A stretch of DNA of 64,000 bases from Bacteroidia bacterium (GCA_030427255.1 JAUHWY010000004.1:100655-164654); one strand, 5' to 3'. Counted from the stretch's first letter, positions 36,248 through 45,030 are shown. Numbers and translations are program-made. The notes: generated from the sequence alone by a model not told the origin.

Positions 36248-38051
36248 TACAAATAATCGTTTTGCACTTCGAGTCACTCCTCATGATAAGGATCAAATTT
36301 GGTCATTTCAAGAGGTTAAAGAGCTTAGGCAATCGGGAAAGCTAGATGAAGCTTTACAAATGGCAAATCAAGCGTTAGAACTAGAGCCCGAAAATATTTG
36401 GGCTAAGCGGGCTGCTGCATGGGTGTATTATGATTATCTCAAAAAAAGCGTTCAGTCGAATGCCTATGAATCATTTAAGGAGAACCTCATAAAGGTTAAA
36501 AATTTACAATTGCCTGAAGATGAGAAAATGGTATTTGACAACTGTGCCTGGCAAATCGGAAGCATGGTTTTTGGATTACAGAAATCGGAGCATGTTGATT
36601 ATGGTAAAATCGATGAGTTGTTTGAAATTATCCGTGACTTTCATTTCACTAAGCCATCTGAGCAGTATTCTTTCATTTACAAAGCTTTTCACAAAGGGTA
36701 TCAAAACTGGTCCAACTATCTAACTTTTGCCGACTGGTGGAATTTTGACAACCTACGTTCCGAAGACTATTTGAGAGAAGAGTATGGAGGCAAAAAGATG
36801 ATGTCTATCGCCGAACAGGCATATATTGCATACTGTAAAACATTATTAGAATATTCACAAGTACCTGTAGATTTTAAGGAGTTTTGCAATTCATTAATTC
36901 CTAATGAAGATGAATTTATTTATGAAAACAGAGGTGTTTACAAAAGTGAATTTGAGAAATCAAAAGATTTGGATTTAGACGCGTTGTCGTCCTTAGGTTT
37001 TCCAGAAGATTTGGCTGAAACTATAAGAAATGATTACAAAAACTATTTAGAAAAATTTAATCAATTGTCCTTTCCTAATCGACAAAAAATTGCTTCGTGG
37101 AAAAATTGGAAGCCTTTCTATTTAAAATTCGATAAAAACAAGGCTTTGAATTTTTTGCCAAAACTAGATTTAATTATCAAAAGTTTTCCAGATTTTCATT
37201 ATCTACCATATTTTAAAGCAAAGTTGTTGTTAAAATTGGGTGAGGCTAAAGATTCCTTATCTGCATTTATACCTTTTGCCAAGCAAAAGAGAAATGAATT
37301 TTGGGTGTGGGAGCTGATGGCTGAAATATTTTCAGAGGACAAGGAAATTCAGTTTGCTTGCTATTGCAAAGCCTTGAGTCTAAAAACTTCTGAAGACTTT
37401 TTGGTCAAATTAAGGCAGACTTTTGCTGAGGTGTTAATCGAAAAGAGCATGTACAATGAAGCTAAAACAGAAATTCAAAAAGTTATAGCAACAAGGGAGC
37501 AACATGAATGGAGGTTGCCAAACAAAATAGTGCAATGGACAGAGCAAGAATGGTATAAATCTGCCAAGGCTCAAAAGGACAACCTAGATTTGTATTCAAA
37601 TCACATTAAACAAGCAGAGGAGATACTGTTTCAGGATATTCCAGAGGAAGTAATCGCAGTAGAATTTGTAAATGAGAATAGAAGGATCTTGAATTTTGTA
37701 AAGGACAAGCAAAAGCATGGCTTCTTTAATTACTCTGGCATTTTGACTAAACCAAGAGTAGGGGACCTTTTAAAAGTCCGTTTTAATGGAGACGGGCAAG
37801 ATGGTTTTTACAAAATTTTGACTGCAAAGAAAATTGACTTAAACACGCGTTCAGGCGCAATTAAGAATTTTGAAGGAACATTGAAGGTTATTTCTCAACA
37901 GAACTTTGGTTTTGTGGAGGACGTTTATATTGACCCAAAAAGAATAGAAGAGAAAAGATTATCTGATGGAGAAACATTAAGAGGGAAGGCAATACTATCA
38001 TTCAATAAAAAGAAAAATGAGTGGGGATGGAAAGCAATAGAAATCAAATAA
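36237..38051 (+). CDS. TPR protein with C-terminal OB/cold-shock-like domains
   Basis: 604 residues. Near residues 20-60 there is a TPR-like helical pair (EALQMANQALELEPENIWAK). A long alpha-helical middle follows. The last 120 residues contain two short beta-barrel-like segments (HGFFNYSGILTKPRVGDLLKVRF, then FEGTLKVISQQNFGFVEDVYI), which look like cold-shock/S1-type nucleic-acid-binding folds. It overlaps the helicase by 11 bp. A role in binding RNA or ssDNA for the helicase or RT is a reasonable inference; no catalytic motif is visible. Confidence 0.7.
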   Translation: MSIDTNNRFALRVTPHDKDQIWSFQEVKELRQSGKLDEALQMANQALELEPENIWAKRAAAWVYYDYLKKSVQSNAYESFKENLIKVKNLQLPEDEKMVFDNCAWQIGSMVFGLQKSEHVDYGKIDELFEIIRDFHFTKPSEQYSFIYKAFHKGYQNWSNYLTFADWWNFDNLRSEDYLREEYGGKKMMSIAEQAYIAYCKTLLEYSQVPVDFKEFCNSLIPNEDEFIYENRGVYKSEFEKSKDLDLDALSSLGFPEDLAETIRNDYKNYLEKFNQLSFPNRQKIASWKNWKPFYLKFDKNKALNFLPKLDLIIKSFPDFHYLPYFKAKLLLKLGEAKDSLSAFIPFAKQKRNEFWVWELMAEIFSEDKEIQFACYCKALSLKTSEDFLVKLRQTFAEVLIEKSMYNEAKTEIQKVIATREQHEWRLPNKIVQWTEQEWYKSAKAQKDNLDLYSNHIKQAEEILFQDIPEEVIAVEFVNENRRILNFVKDKQKHGFFNYSGILTKPRVGDLLKVRFNGDGQDGFYKILTAKKIDLNTRSGAIKNFEGTLKVISQQNFGFVEDVYIDPKRIEEKRLSDGETLRGKAILSFNKKKNEWGWKAIEIK

Positions 38052-38496
38052 TAAGCGCCCACAGCCACACATATGGCCAACCTTCACATGTCAAGGCTAA
38101 GCCCCAATTTTGTCAAAAGTGTGTGTTTGCTAATACGCAAAGTCAGAAAAGAAAAGGTACAATTTCCCAATATTGTATTAGTGTAGTGCGGGCTGAATGG
38201 CCCAAAATGAGCACTCATCTTACTAAAAAGAGACCGTTGACGCGTGGTGTTTTCAAGTGTATAACCCTAGCCAAGGCGTCAGGGGCGTGTAAAGGCGCGT
38301 ACAAATCGAAAGGCCGGAGTTTACTGGCTGTAAATGACCATCTTGAGATTTGGCCGCAAGGCCTAGTCGCCGCTAGAATTGCAATGCCTCAATGGTCTCT
38401 AAAAAAGTTTGCCTTGGTCCGATAATGGAACGCAACGAAAACCGGCACTAAGCCTGTAATAATAGTTATGGCTTATTTTATGAGTCGACAAACAAC
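38052..38496. other. Intergenic region, probably decayed sequence
   Basis: 445 bp. One frame continues to 38425, but it overlaps the TPR gene's 3' end and shows no conserved pattern. A hairpin AAGCC-N15-GGCTT (about 38451-38477) precedes the small repeat ORF. Otherwise I see nothing definite. Confidence 0.4.
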
Positions 38497-38751
38497 ATGA
38501 GTATGGAAACAACAATGGAAACAACAATGGAAACAACAATGGAAACAACAATGGAAACAACAATGGAAACAACAATGGAAACAACAATGGAAACAACAGA
38601 AATAAGAAACGAGCAGCTGATCGCGGACGTTCTTGAAATCAGAGGTCAGGAAGTCGCTCAGGTAAGCAATTATTGGACTTGTGACGCTTGTGGAGGTGAT
38701 TCTGAAACAGGGTGTATGATGTCTGACCCAGGCAACTGCGTCAGGTACTAA
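38497..38751 (+). CDS. Small ORF: METT tandem repeat plus Cys-containing C-terminus, possible peptide precursor
   Basis: 84 residues: MS, then eight perfect Met-Glu-Thr-Thr repeats, then a helical segment (EIRNEQLIADVLEIRGQEVA) and a C-terminal 25 residues with four Cys (WTCDACGGDSETGC, NCVRY). The helix-then-Cys layout resembles Bacteroidota ribosomal peptide precursors (leader plus core), but there is no GG cleavage site and no modifying enzyme nearby. The 12-bp repeat makes length variation likely. It could also be a chance frame over a microsatellite; the in-frame continuation beyond the repeat argues against that. Confidence 0.4.
   Translation: MSMETTMETTMETTMETTMETTMETTMETTMETTEIRNEQLIADVLEIRGQEVAQVSNYWTCDACGGDSETGCMMSDPGNCVRY
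38503..38598 (+). repeat. Eight perfect 12-bp tandem repeats (ATGGAAACAACA)
   Basis: ATGGAAACAACA repeated eight times, the last unit ending ACAACAG. Each unit adds four residues (METT) without changing frame, so slippage would change peptide length only. Confidence 0.95.
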
Positions 38752-38856
38752 TTATCTTCAAAACGCTTAAAACAGGTATTCCGGAGCATGCTGACCCCTC
38801 CAGTCACATGAAAAAATGGAGTCCATAACAACGCTTTTACTAGGCTCAAGTGTGCC

Positions 38857-38917
38857 GGTCAAGCTCCCCAACAAACTTTACCCCAACGTTTACCCACTTT
38901 TTGGGGACAATATCGTA
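38857..38917 (+). repeat. Left flanking direct repeat of the RloAB-like pair
   Basis: About 61 bp containing GGTCAAGCTCCCCAAC, AACTTTACCCCAACGTTTAC and GGGGACAATATC. It matches 40935-40996 in the same orientation at roughly 80 percent. It could be a solo insertion-sequence end (similar words occur at IS termini) or a recombination boundary. Confidence 0.7.
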
Positions 38918-39030
38918 TTGCAACACCATAATCCGCATTAGGCGCTGAATCTGCATAAAAATCGCAAAAAAGCCATCCGATCCTTGTTGAGCTGGGGTTT
39001 TTGAGAGATATTTGTACAAAAAACTAGGAA

Positions 39031-40323
39031 ATGCTAATCCGTTTTACTGTACAGAACTTCAGATCCATTCGTGATAACGTGGAGCTTTCGTTAATTAAGA
39101 CAAGTCTCCGAGGCTTAGAGTCCAATACCTTCCGGAACGGAAATAATGAGTTCATCAAATCAACGGTTATTTATGGTCCTAATGCTTCAGGTAAAAGTGG
39201 ACTCCTTCGAGCATTTAAGGCACTTGAATTTTTAGTTCGAAGATCTTCCGGTTTTAAACCTGACGACAGAATCGCTCCATACGAGCCATTCAAACTAAAC
39301 ATTCAAAATTCAAAAGCTCCGGTTTCAATGAAAATAGAGTTCGCTCATGAGAACAACCATTACTACTATCATATTGAGTTCACGGAGGACAAAATTGAGT
39401 TTGAGGAGCTTTACCATTACCCGAACTCCGTAAGGACACTCTTATATACTAGAAAGAATGGCAGCTCAATAAAATTTGGTGAATCTTATAAAGGTGGAAA
39501 AAAAACCATTGAAAGGCTATTGTTACCCAATCAGCTTTTCCTTTCTAAAGCAGCGGAGAATAATGTGGAGTCCTTGCTCCCTGCATTTTCGTTTTTTGGA
39601 ATTGGCATGATGGTTTTTCCCTTTCTTGAGGAATACCGAGAAGCTTCACTAAGCAAGCTCTATGCAAAAAGATTGGCGGAAGATAAGAATTCCAACTTTT
39701 CAAAGAGGTTTAATAAACTCATTTGCGCTTTAGACACTGGTATTACAGGAATTCAGGCAGAGGAAGTGGATTGGAGCAGTTATAAGTTTCCGAGCAATAT
39801 GCCTGATGATGTAAAGGAAAAATTTCAAGATCAGTACAAGTATGACATAAAAACGCAACACCCGCTTTTTGATGGTCAAAAAGAAATTGGATTTGAGTAC
39901 TTTGAAATTGACGAAGAATCAACAGGAACCAAAAGCTTGTTCGTTATTGGAGGAATTATTCTTGATGCCTTAGAAACAGGTAGGGTTTTAGTTGTTGATG
40001 AGTTTGAAAAGAACATGCATCCAAGTATTACACAATTCCTGATTCACCTATTTCATAACGAAATCACCAATCCAAAAAACGCTCAACTGATTTTTGCAAC
40101 ACACGACATAACCCAACTTTCAAACGACAGTTTTAGGAGAGACCAGGTTTGGTTCACTGAAAAGGATGAGTTTGGATCAACTTCCCTTTATAGATGTTCT
40201 GACATAAAAGGAATTCGATTAGGCACTCCTTTAGATAAATGGTATGCCTCAGGTAGGTTTGGCGCCACACCTATTATTAATGATTCCGACTTTCTTATAG
40301 AAATGCAAAGAGATGAAGATTAA
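39031..40323 (+). CDS. RloA-like AAA ATPase (OLD/SMC-type)
   Basis: 430 residues. FRSIRDNVELSL at the N-terminus and GPNASGKSGLL (Walker A, about 50-60) are typical of AAA_15/AAA_21 ATPases of the RloA and PARIS AriA type. Further on are the ABC-like signature region, VLVVDEFEKNMHP (Walker B) and ATHDITQLS (H-loop). It overlaps the RloB-like gene by 11 bp. Such pairs are linked to restriction or abortive-infection loci; the ATPase is expected to sense infection and release the Toprim-like partner. The pair is bracketed by direct repeats. Confidence 0.85.
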   Translation: MLIRFTVQNFRSIRDNVELSLIKTSLRGLESNTFRNGNNEFIKSTVIYGPNASGKSGLLRAFKALEFLVRRSSGFKPDDRIAPYEPFKLNIQNSKAPVSMKIEFAHENNHYYYHIEFTEDKIEFEELYHYPNSVRTLLYTRKNGSSIKFGESYKGGKKTIERLLLPNQLFLSKAAENNVESLLPAFSFFGIGMMVFPFLEEYREASLSKLYAKRLAEDKNSNFSKRFNKLICALDTGITGIQAEEVDWSSYKFPSNMPDDVKEKFQDQYKYDIKTQHPLFDGQKEIGFEYFEIDEESTGTKSLFVIGGIILDALETGRVLVVDEFEKNMHPSITQFLIHLFHNEITNPKNAQLIFATHDITQLSNDSFRRDQVWFTEKDEFGSTSLYRCSDIKGIRLGTPLDKWYASGRFGATPIINDSDFLIEMQRDED

Positions 40324-40900
40324 TAAACCAAACAAACGGATATTAATTCTTTGCGAAGGTGTAACGGAATATTTGTATGCGAAATCTTTACAAAGTGAAT
40401 TGCCGCGAAGTCTTCAGAGATCAATTTCAGTTGAAATTGATTACAACGCAAGAAACGACCCAAAAAGTTTAGCGGAAGAAGCACGAAAGAGAAAGCGGAA
40501 AGCTAGAAAAGAAAGGAACCCATACGACTCGGTTTGGTTGTTTTTTGACCATGACAATTGGCTACAACTTGAAGCAGCATTTCGTATTATAAACGAAGAA
40601 GGGTTTTGTATTGCATATAGCGCAATATGCATTGAGCATTGGTTTATTTTGCATTTTGAGCATTGCGGCAGAAGTTTTCAAGGCGGAACGGAAGCCCTGA
40701 GATTTTTAAAGACAAAGTGGCCTGAATACCATAAAACCAAGTTGAAGCACTACGAAATCTTAAAGAATGGATTAGGTGCCGCAATGGACAGAGCAAAAAT
40801 GTTGAGAAGAAATGTTCAAACGGATGTACCCATGCATCAACGCAATCCTTATTTTACTATGGATAAGCTAATCGAATTCTTTGATGCGTTAAAAAGGTGA
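40313..40900 (+). CDS. RloB-like protein with a Toprim-type acidic site
   Basis: 195 residues. The N-terminus reads ILILCEGVTEYLYA, with the conserved Glu, and VWLFFDHDN in the middle gives the DxD. Together they outline a Toprim-like metal site, as in RloB and OLD-family nucleases. ICIEHWFILHFEH follows, as in RloB proteins. With the ATPase upstream it forms an RloAB-type module comparable to PARIS. Nuclease activity is inferred. Confidence 0.85.
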   Translation: MKINKPNKRILILCEGVTEYLYAKSLQSELPRSLQRSISVEIDYNARNDPKSLAEEARKRKRKARKERNPYDSVWLFFDHDNWLQLEAAFRIINEEGFCIAYSAICIEHWFILHFEHCGRSFQGGTEALRFLKTKWPEYHKTKLKHYEILKNGLGAAMDRAKMLRRNVQTDVPMHQRNPYFTMDKLIEFFDALKR

Positions 40901-40934
40901 AAAGCATGAAGTCACAACGATGAGTTAAGGTGGG

Positions 40935-40996
40935 GGTCAACCTCCCCAACCAACTTTAACCCCAACGTTTACACACTTTTCTGGGACAGTATCATT
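40935..40996 (+). repeat. Right flanking direct repeat of the RloAB-like pair
   Basis: About 62 bp containing GGTCAACCTCCCCAAC, AACTTTAACCCCAACGTTTAC and GGGACAGTATC. See the left copy at 38857. The two lie 2.0 kb apart with only the ATPase and RloB-like genes between them. Confidence 0.7.
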
Positions 40997-41084
40997 CGAG
41001 TACTTGTGAAATACAATCGAAGCCATAGTTGAAAAACGGTTTAACTCTTCTGCCATTTTTGGTTGGTTTGCTCCCAAAATGTTT

Positions 41085-41156
41085 GAAAAAAATCTCTACA
41101 TAAAAACATTTAAATCGCTGATTATCAACACTATTTGAATTCAAAAATCTCTACAT
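41085..41156 (-). repeat. ATGTAGAGATTT paired-box element, copy 3
   Basis: On the minus strand the boxes start at 41156 and 41101, 55 bp apart, with TGATAATCA at +29. It lies about 60 bp before GC-rich element 5 and, with copy 2, brackets the AT-rich island. Confidence 0.8.
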
Positions 41157-41216
41157 GGGCAGCTAGGCACGGTTTGCAGGAAAAGTGCCAAAAAATAGGG
41201 ATGCTTTGGCGCGATT

Positions 41217-41361
41217 TGGGGCAGGGATGCCGCGGAAAACCCGGAAGCCCAAGGCCCGGAGCGCTTGGCGAGCGGAGGCTGAGGCACGAAGCCCACGCAC
41301 CGCCTAGCGCTCCGTGGACTTGGGCTGAGGATTTGCAGCAGGCAGCCCGGTTCAGCCCCCC
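41217..41361. repeat. GC-rich folding intergenic element 5
   Basis: About 145 bp with outer GGGGC / GCCCC arms and a very strong inner stem: AGCCCAAG, CGGAGCGCT and GGCG pair with CGCC, AGCGCTCCG and CTTGGGCT around a loop of about 30 nt. It marks the return to core genome after the defence island. Confidence 0.85.
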
Positions 41362-41374
41362 TATAATCCATTAT

Positions 41375-41782
41375 TTATTCACAAAAACATGCTCTGCCCG
41401 TTTCTATGTGCACCAAAGCCCAGGTGCTGTCGCGGAGCTCCACCACGCTTGCGCTGCTGTCTTGCGGGCCGCTGTGTTGAATGTAATACCGTCGGTAAGG
41501 ACTTCGGCGGGGCTCGCTTTTGGAGAACAAGACCTCCGACTCCGGCAGGGCATCGATCCAGGCTTTGGGCGCTGTGCCAAGACAATCAAAAAAGCAGAGC
41601 GACAGGCTGTCGCCGGCAAAATAGGCTCGGGTAATTTCGTCTTTGATTTGCTGCTGGGGCCAAAATCCGGGCAGGTCGTCGCGGCCGCGCCACAACATTC
41701 CCCAAGCGATGAGGGTGCCAAGTCCCAAGCCAATCAAGTAAAAGCGCAACCTGCGCCCAAATCCTTTTTTCCAACCGGCCAT
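41375..41782 (-). CDS. Small single-pass membrane protein, conserved hypothetical
   Basis: 135 residues. A basic start (WKKGFGRRLRFY) leads into one hydrophobic helix (LIGLGLGTLIAWGML), so the rest probably faces the periplasm. The C-terminal 90 residues include YFAGDSLSLCFFDCLG and a late RACFCE. I recall small proteins of this layout beside ald in related Flavobacteriales, but no function. Its start overlaps the ald stop by one base, so it is the last gene of the porX-tsaE-ald operon. Confidence 0.65.
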   Translation of the reverse strand: MAGWKKGFGRRLRFYLIGLGLGTLIAWGMLWRGRDDLPGFWPQQQIKDEITRAYFAGDSLSLCFFDCLGTAPKAWIDALPESEVLFSKSEPRRSPYRRYYIQHSGPQDSSASVVELRDSTWALVHIETGRACFCE

Positions 41783-43005
41783 TAGAGTGCTGCCATTATG
41801 AGGTCAATGTCTTTGTAAGGCAGGCGGTAAATTTTGGCGAAGAATTCGTTGGTTACCATGCCTTGATACAGGTACACCCCACTGCGTGCGGCAGGATGGT
41901 TGCGGAAATATTGGTCGGGGCCGCCCTCCTCGCCCATGCTGGCCAACATGGGGGCAAAAATATTGCTCATGGCTGTGGAAGCGGTGTGGGCCACTCGGCT
42001 GGCAATGTTGGGTACGCAATAGTGAATAACGCCGTATTTTTTAAAGGTCGGCTGGTCGTGCGAGGTTAGCCGGGAAGTTTCGAAACAGCCTCCTTGGTCA
42101 ATACTTACATCGATGAGGACCGAACCGTACTTCATTTCGCTGACCATTTGCTCGGTAACCACGCAAGGGGTTCGTCCGTGAGCGGCCCTAAGCGCGCCAA
42201 TGACTACATCGGCCGATTGCATGCGGCGTGCCAGCTCATCGGGTTGCAGCAAACTGGTGAAAATATGGTGTCCCCCAACCAAATGTTGCATGCGGGCCAA
42301 TCGCGAGAGGCTGCTGTCGAACACTTTAACGCTTGCGCCGAGTCCGAGCGCGGTGCGGGCGGCACTTTCGCCAACGATTCCGGCGCCGATGATGAGTACT
42401 TCCACGGGCGGAATGCCGGTTACCCCACCCAGCATGAGTCCTTTGCCTTGGTTGGCGTTGGACAGGTATTCGGCGGCAATGAGCATGGCGGTGCTGCCGG
42501 CGATTTCGCCCATGGAGCGAACCACGGGAAAGGCGCCCTCGTCGTCGCGCAGGTAGTTAAAGGCCAATGCCGTGGCCTTTTTTGCCATGAGTTGACGGAT
42601 GACGTCGCCGTATTGTGTGGTGGATTGCACTGCCGAAAGCAGGAGTTGCCTGGGGCGGATGCAGTCGATTTCTTCTTGGGTGGGCGGGGAAATTTTGAGG
42701 ACGATATCGGCTTGGTAGACTTCTTTGGCGGAATATACAATGCGTGCCCCGGCTTCGGCGTAGTCTTTGTCTTGAAAGTGGGCATGCTTTCCGGCATCGG
42801 CCTGGATAAGCACTTGGTGGCCGCAAGCGGTTAAAAAAGAAACGGCGGATGGGATGAGGGGCACGCGGTTTTCTTGAAAGGAAGTTTCGCGGGGTACCCC
42901 GATGGTAATTTTGGTGGATTTGCGTCCCACCTCCAGCATTTCCTCTTGGGGAAGCAGGACACTGCCCTGCTGAATGTCTTTGTAGCTAAGTCCCGGCTTA
43001 TTCAT
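41782..43005 (-). CDS. ald: Alanine dehydrogenase
   Basis: 407 residues, slightly longer than the usual 370 because of an N-terminal extension of about 30 residues seen in Bacteroidota. It interconverts L-alanine and pyruvate plus ammonia with NAD. Motifs: IGVPRETSFQENRVPLIP (substrate site), then the Rossmann motif IIGAGIVGESAARTA near residue 205, VLIDVSIDQGGCFETS and HYCVPNIASRVAHTAS. The gene overlaps tsaE by 8 bp and the small membrane protein by 1 bp. Confidence 0.93.
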   Translation of the reverse strand: MNKPGLSYKDIQQGSVLLPQEEMLEVGRKSTKITIGVPRETSFQENRVPLIPSAVSFLTACGHQVLIQADAGKHAHFQDKDYAEAGARIVYSAKEVYQADIVLKISPPTQEEIDCIRPRQLLLSAVQSTTQYGDVIRQLMAKKATALAFNYLRDDEGAFPVVRSMGEIAGSTAMLIAAEYLSNANQGKGLMLGGVTGIPPVEVLIIGAGIVGESAARTALGLGASVKVFDSSLSRLARMQHLVGGHHIFTSLLQPDELARRMQSADVVIGALRAAHGRTPCVVTEQMVSEMKYGSVLIDVSIDQGGCFETSRLTSHDQPTFKKYGVIHYCVPNIASRVAHTASTAMSNIFAPMLASMGEEGGPDQYFRNHPAARSGVYLYQGMVTNEFFAKIYRLPYKDIDLIMAAL

Positions 43006-43435
43006 AGTTCAACACTCGGTCGATGGAAATTTTGCGTGCTTGGTTGGGTTCTTTAAAGAACTGAACCTTAAAGAAGGGCGTTTCGTAGGCAAGGGAGGGG
43101 GCGTTTTGGGGCCATTCCACACACAAGACACCATCGGTACGGTGGACATATTCAAAAAAACCTGCGTCCATAGCTTCTTCTTCTTGACGAATGCGGTATA
43201 AGTCGGCATGCCAAAGGTAGCCCTTAGTGCAAAGGTATTCATTCAGTATGGAATATGTAGGGCTGGAAATTGCGTCGGAGGAACCCAATGCCTTGGCCAG
43301 GGCCGCTACGAAGGTGGTTTTTCCTAGGCCCATTTCGCCGTAAAGCAGCACCAAGTCTCCGGGCATTAGTTGATTGGCCAGCCAATGCGCCGGGCTTTCC
43401 AACTCTTGGGGGGTGTGGGCTAAAAAAGCGGACAT
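42998..43435 (-). CDS. tsaE: tRNA threonylcarbamoyladenosine biosynthesis ATPase
   Basis: 145 residues, the normal size. LLYGEMGLGKTTFVAALAKALG is the Walker A loop and HADLYRI the segment before Walker B. TsaE works with TsaB, TsaC and TsaD in making t6A37 on ANN-decoding tRNAs in the cytoplasm. The start shares one base with the porX stop and the 3' end overlaps ald by 8 bp. Confidence 0.93.
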   Translation of the reverse strand: MSAFLAHTPQELESPAHWLANQLMPGDLVLLYGEMGLGKTTFVAALAKALGSSDAISSPTYSILNEYLCTKGYLWHADLYRIRQEEEAMDAGFFEYVHRTDGVLCVEWPQNAPSLAYETPFFKVQFFKEPNQARKISIDRVLNYE

Positions 43436-44994
43436 TAAGATTTGGGGCTTAAATGTACGTAGGGCACCAGCATTTCTTCGAGGGAAACGCCACCGTGTTG
43501 AAAGGTATTTCGGTAAAAGTTCACGTAGTAATTGTAGTTGTTGGGGTAGGCAAAGAAGTCGCTTCCTGTGGCAAAAATATATTTGGTGCTTACATTAATG
43601 CGTGGGAGGTGGGCTTCTTCGGGTTTTTCGATTTCGAATACCTCGTTGGGGTTGTAGCGTAGGTTTCGGCCTTGTTTGTAGCGCAGGTTGGTGGTGGTAT
43701 TTCGGTCGCCTACTACTTGCACCGGCTCTTTTACCCGGATGGTGCCGTGGTCGGTAGCAATCACCACTTGCGCATTCATATCGAAGGCTCCCCTTAAAAT
43801 ATCGAGCAGCGGACTGTTGTTGAACCAACTTTTGGTAAGGGAGCGATAGGCTTCTTCGTCGTCGGCCAATTCGCGGATTACTTCCATGTCGGTGCGCGCA
43901 TGGGAAAGCATGTCTACAAAGTTGTAGACCACTACATTGAGGTCGTTATGCTTTAGGTTGCTGAGGTTTTCGGCGAGTTTGCGTCCGGATTGGAGGTTGG
44001 TGATTTTGTGGTAAGACACTTTTTTCTTGAGTCCGAGTCGCGTAATTTGTTCGAGGAGGAGTCCTTCTTCGTGCATGTTTTTTCCACCTTCTTCGTCTTC
44101 GTCTACCCAAAAATTAGGGTGCAGTTTTTTGATGTCGGAAGGCATGAGTCCGGCAAACATGGCATTGCGCGCAAAATGGGTTGCGGTGGGCAAAATAGCG
44201 CAGGCCATGCTTTCTTCTTTTACTCTGCTAAAATCGGTAAGGATGGGCTGTAGGGCCTTCCATTGATCGTAGCGCAGGTTGTCAATCACCACCCAAAAAA
44301 CGGGTTGTCCGGAAGCGGATTTGAGCAGGGGTGCCACCTTTTGTTTAAAGATGTGGTGAGACATTAATGGAGCTTCGGACTTGCCTTGAATCCAACCGAG
44401 GTAATTTTCTTTAATGAAGCGCACAAATTGGGTATTGGCTTCTTCCTTTTGGGAGTGAAGGATATCGAGCATGGCATGATTTCGGGCGCCGGCCATTTCC
44501 ATTTCCCAAAAGACCAGTTTTCGGTAGACCTCAAACCATTCGTCGATGGAGAGCTTATCTCCGATTTGCATTCCTATTTCCCGAAACTCTTGCAGGTAAT
44601 TTTGGGTGCTGCGTTCGTTTACAATGCGCCTTTGGTCCAGGTTTTTTTTAATGGAAAGCAGCAACTGGTTGGGGTGTACCGGCTTAATGAGGTAGTCGGC
44701 AATACGTGAGCCGATGGCTTCTTCCATTAAGTGTTCTTCTTCGGATTTGGTGACCATTACGACGGGCACTTCGGGTCGGATGGATTTCATATCGCTGAGC
44801 ACATCGAGTCCGCCAATGCCGGGCATGTTTTCGTCAAGAAAGACCAGATCTACATGGTTTTCTTTAAAGAAGTCAAGGGCATCTTGTCCGTTGTTAACGG
44901 TTTGAACCTGATAGCCTTTTTCTTGTAGAAAAATCAAATGTGGTTTAAGCAGGTCAATTTCGTCATCGGCCCAAAGAAGTTGTATTTTATCCAT
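43435..44994 (-). CDS. porX: PorX-like response regulator with PglZ/phosphatase domain
   Basis: 519 residues. The N-terminal receiver domain (about 1-120) has the acidic pair (WADDE), phospho-acceptor Asp54 in VFLDENMPG, and Lys in LIKPVHP. A helical linker follows, then a PglZ-type alkaline-phosphatase fold (about 220-515) with VIDNLRYDQW, ILPTATHFAR, VYNFVDMLSHAR and IATDHGTI, which supply the metal-binding Asp/His/Thr set. In Porphyromonas this protein works with PorY and SigP to drive T9SS genes and hydrolyses oligonucleotides. It is the first gene of the minus-strand operon and divergent from the HD-hydrolase run. Confidence 0.93.
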   Translation of the reverse strand: MDKIQLLWADDEIDLLKPHLIFLQEKGYQVQTVNNGQDALDFFKENHVDLVFLDENMPGIGGLDVLSDMKSIRPEVPVVMVTKSEEEHLMEEAIGSRIADYLIKPVHPNQLLLSIKKNLDQRRIVNERSTQNYLQEFREIGMQIGDKLSIDEWFEVYRKLVFWEMEMAGARNHAMLDILHSQKEEANTQFVRFIKENYLGWIQGKSEAPLMSHHIFKQKVAPLLKSASGQPVFWVVIDNLRYDQWKALQPILTDFSRVKEESMACAILPTATHFARNAMFAGLMPSDIKKLHPNFWVDEDEEGGKNMHEEGLLLEQITRLGLKKKVSYHKITNLQSGRKLAENLSNLKHNDLNVVVYNFVDMLSHARTDMEVIRELADDEEAYRSLTKSWFNNSPLLDILRGAFDMNAQVVIATDHGTIRVKEPVQVVGDRNTTTNLRYKQGRNLRYNPNEVFEIEKPEEAHLPRINVSTKYIFATGSDFFAYPNNYNYYVNFYRNTFQHGGVSLEEMLVPYVHLSPKS

Positions 44995-45030
44995 TCCAAG
45001 TGTGTTTTTAGGGTCATATTACCAATATCT

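Noticed and set aside
38021..38425. 134-codon frame after the TPR/OB gene
   Set aside because: It overlaps the TPR/OB gene's end, has no promoter box or recognisable pattern, and its composition looks non-coding.
41135..41785. Plus-strand 216-codon frame
   Set aside because: It is a shadow of GC-rich element 5 and of the antisense strand of the small membrane protein gene.
42094..42834. Plus-strand 246-codon frame inside ald
   Set aside because: It is antisense to the well-conserved alanine dehydrogenase. GC-rich third positions keep the frame open.
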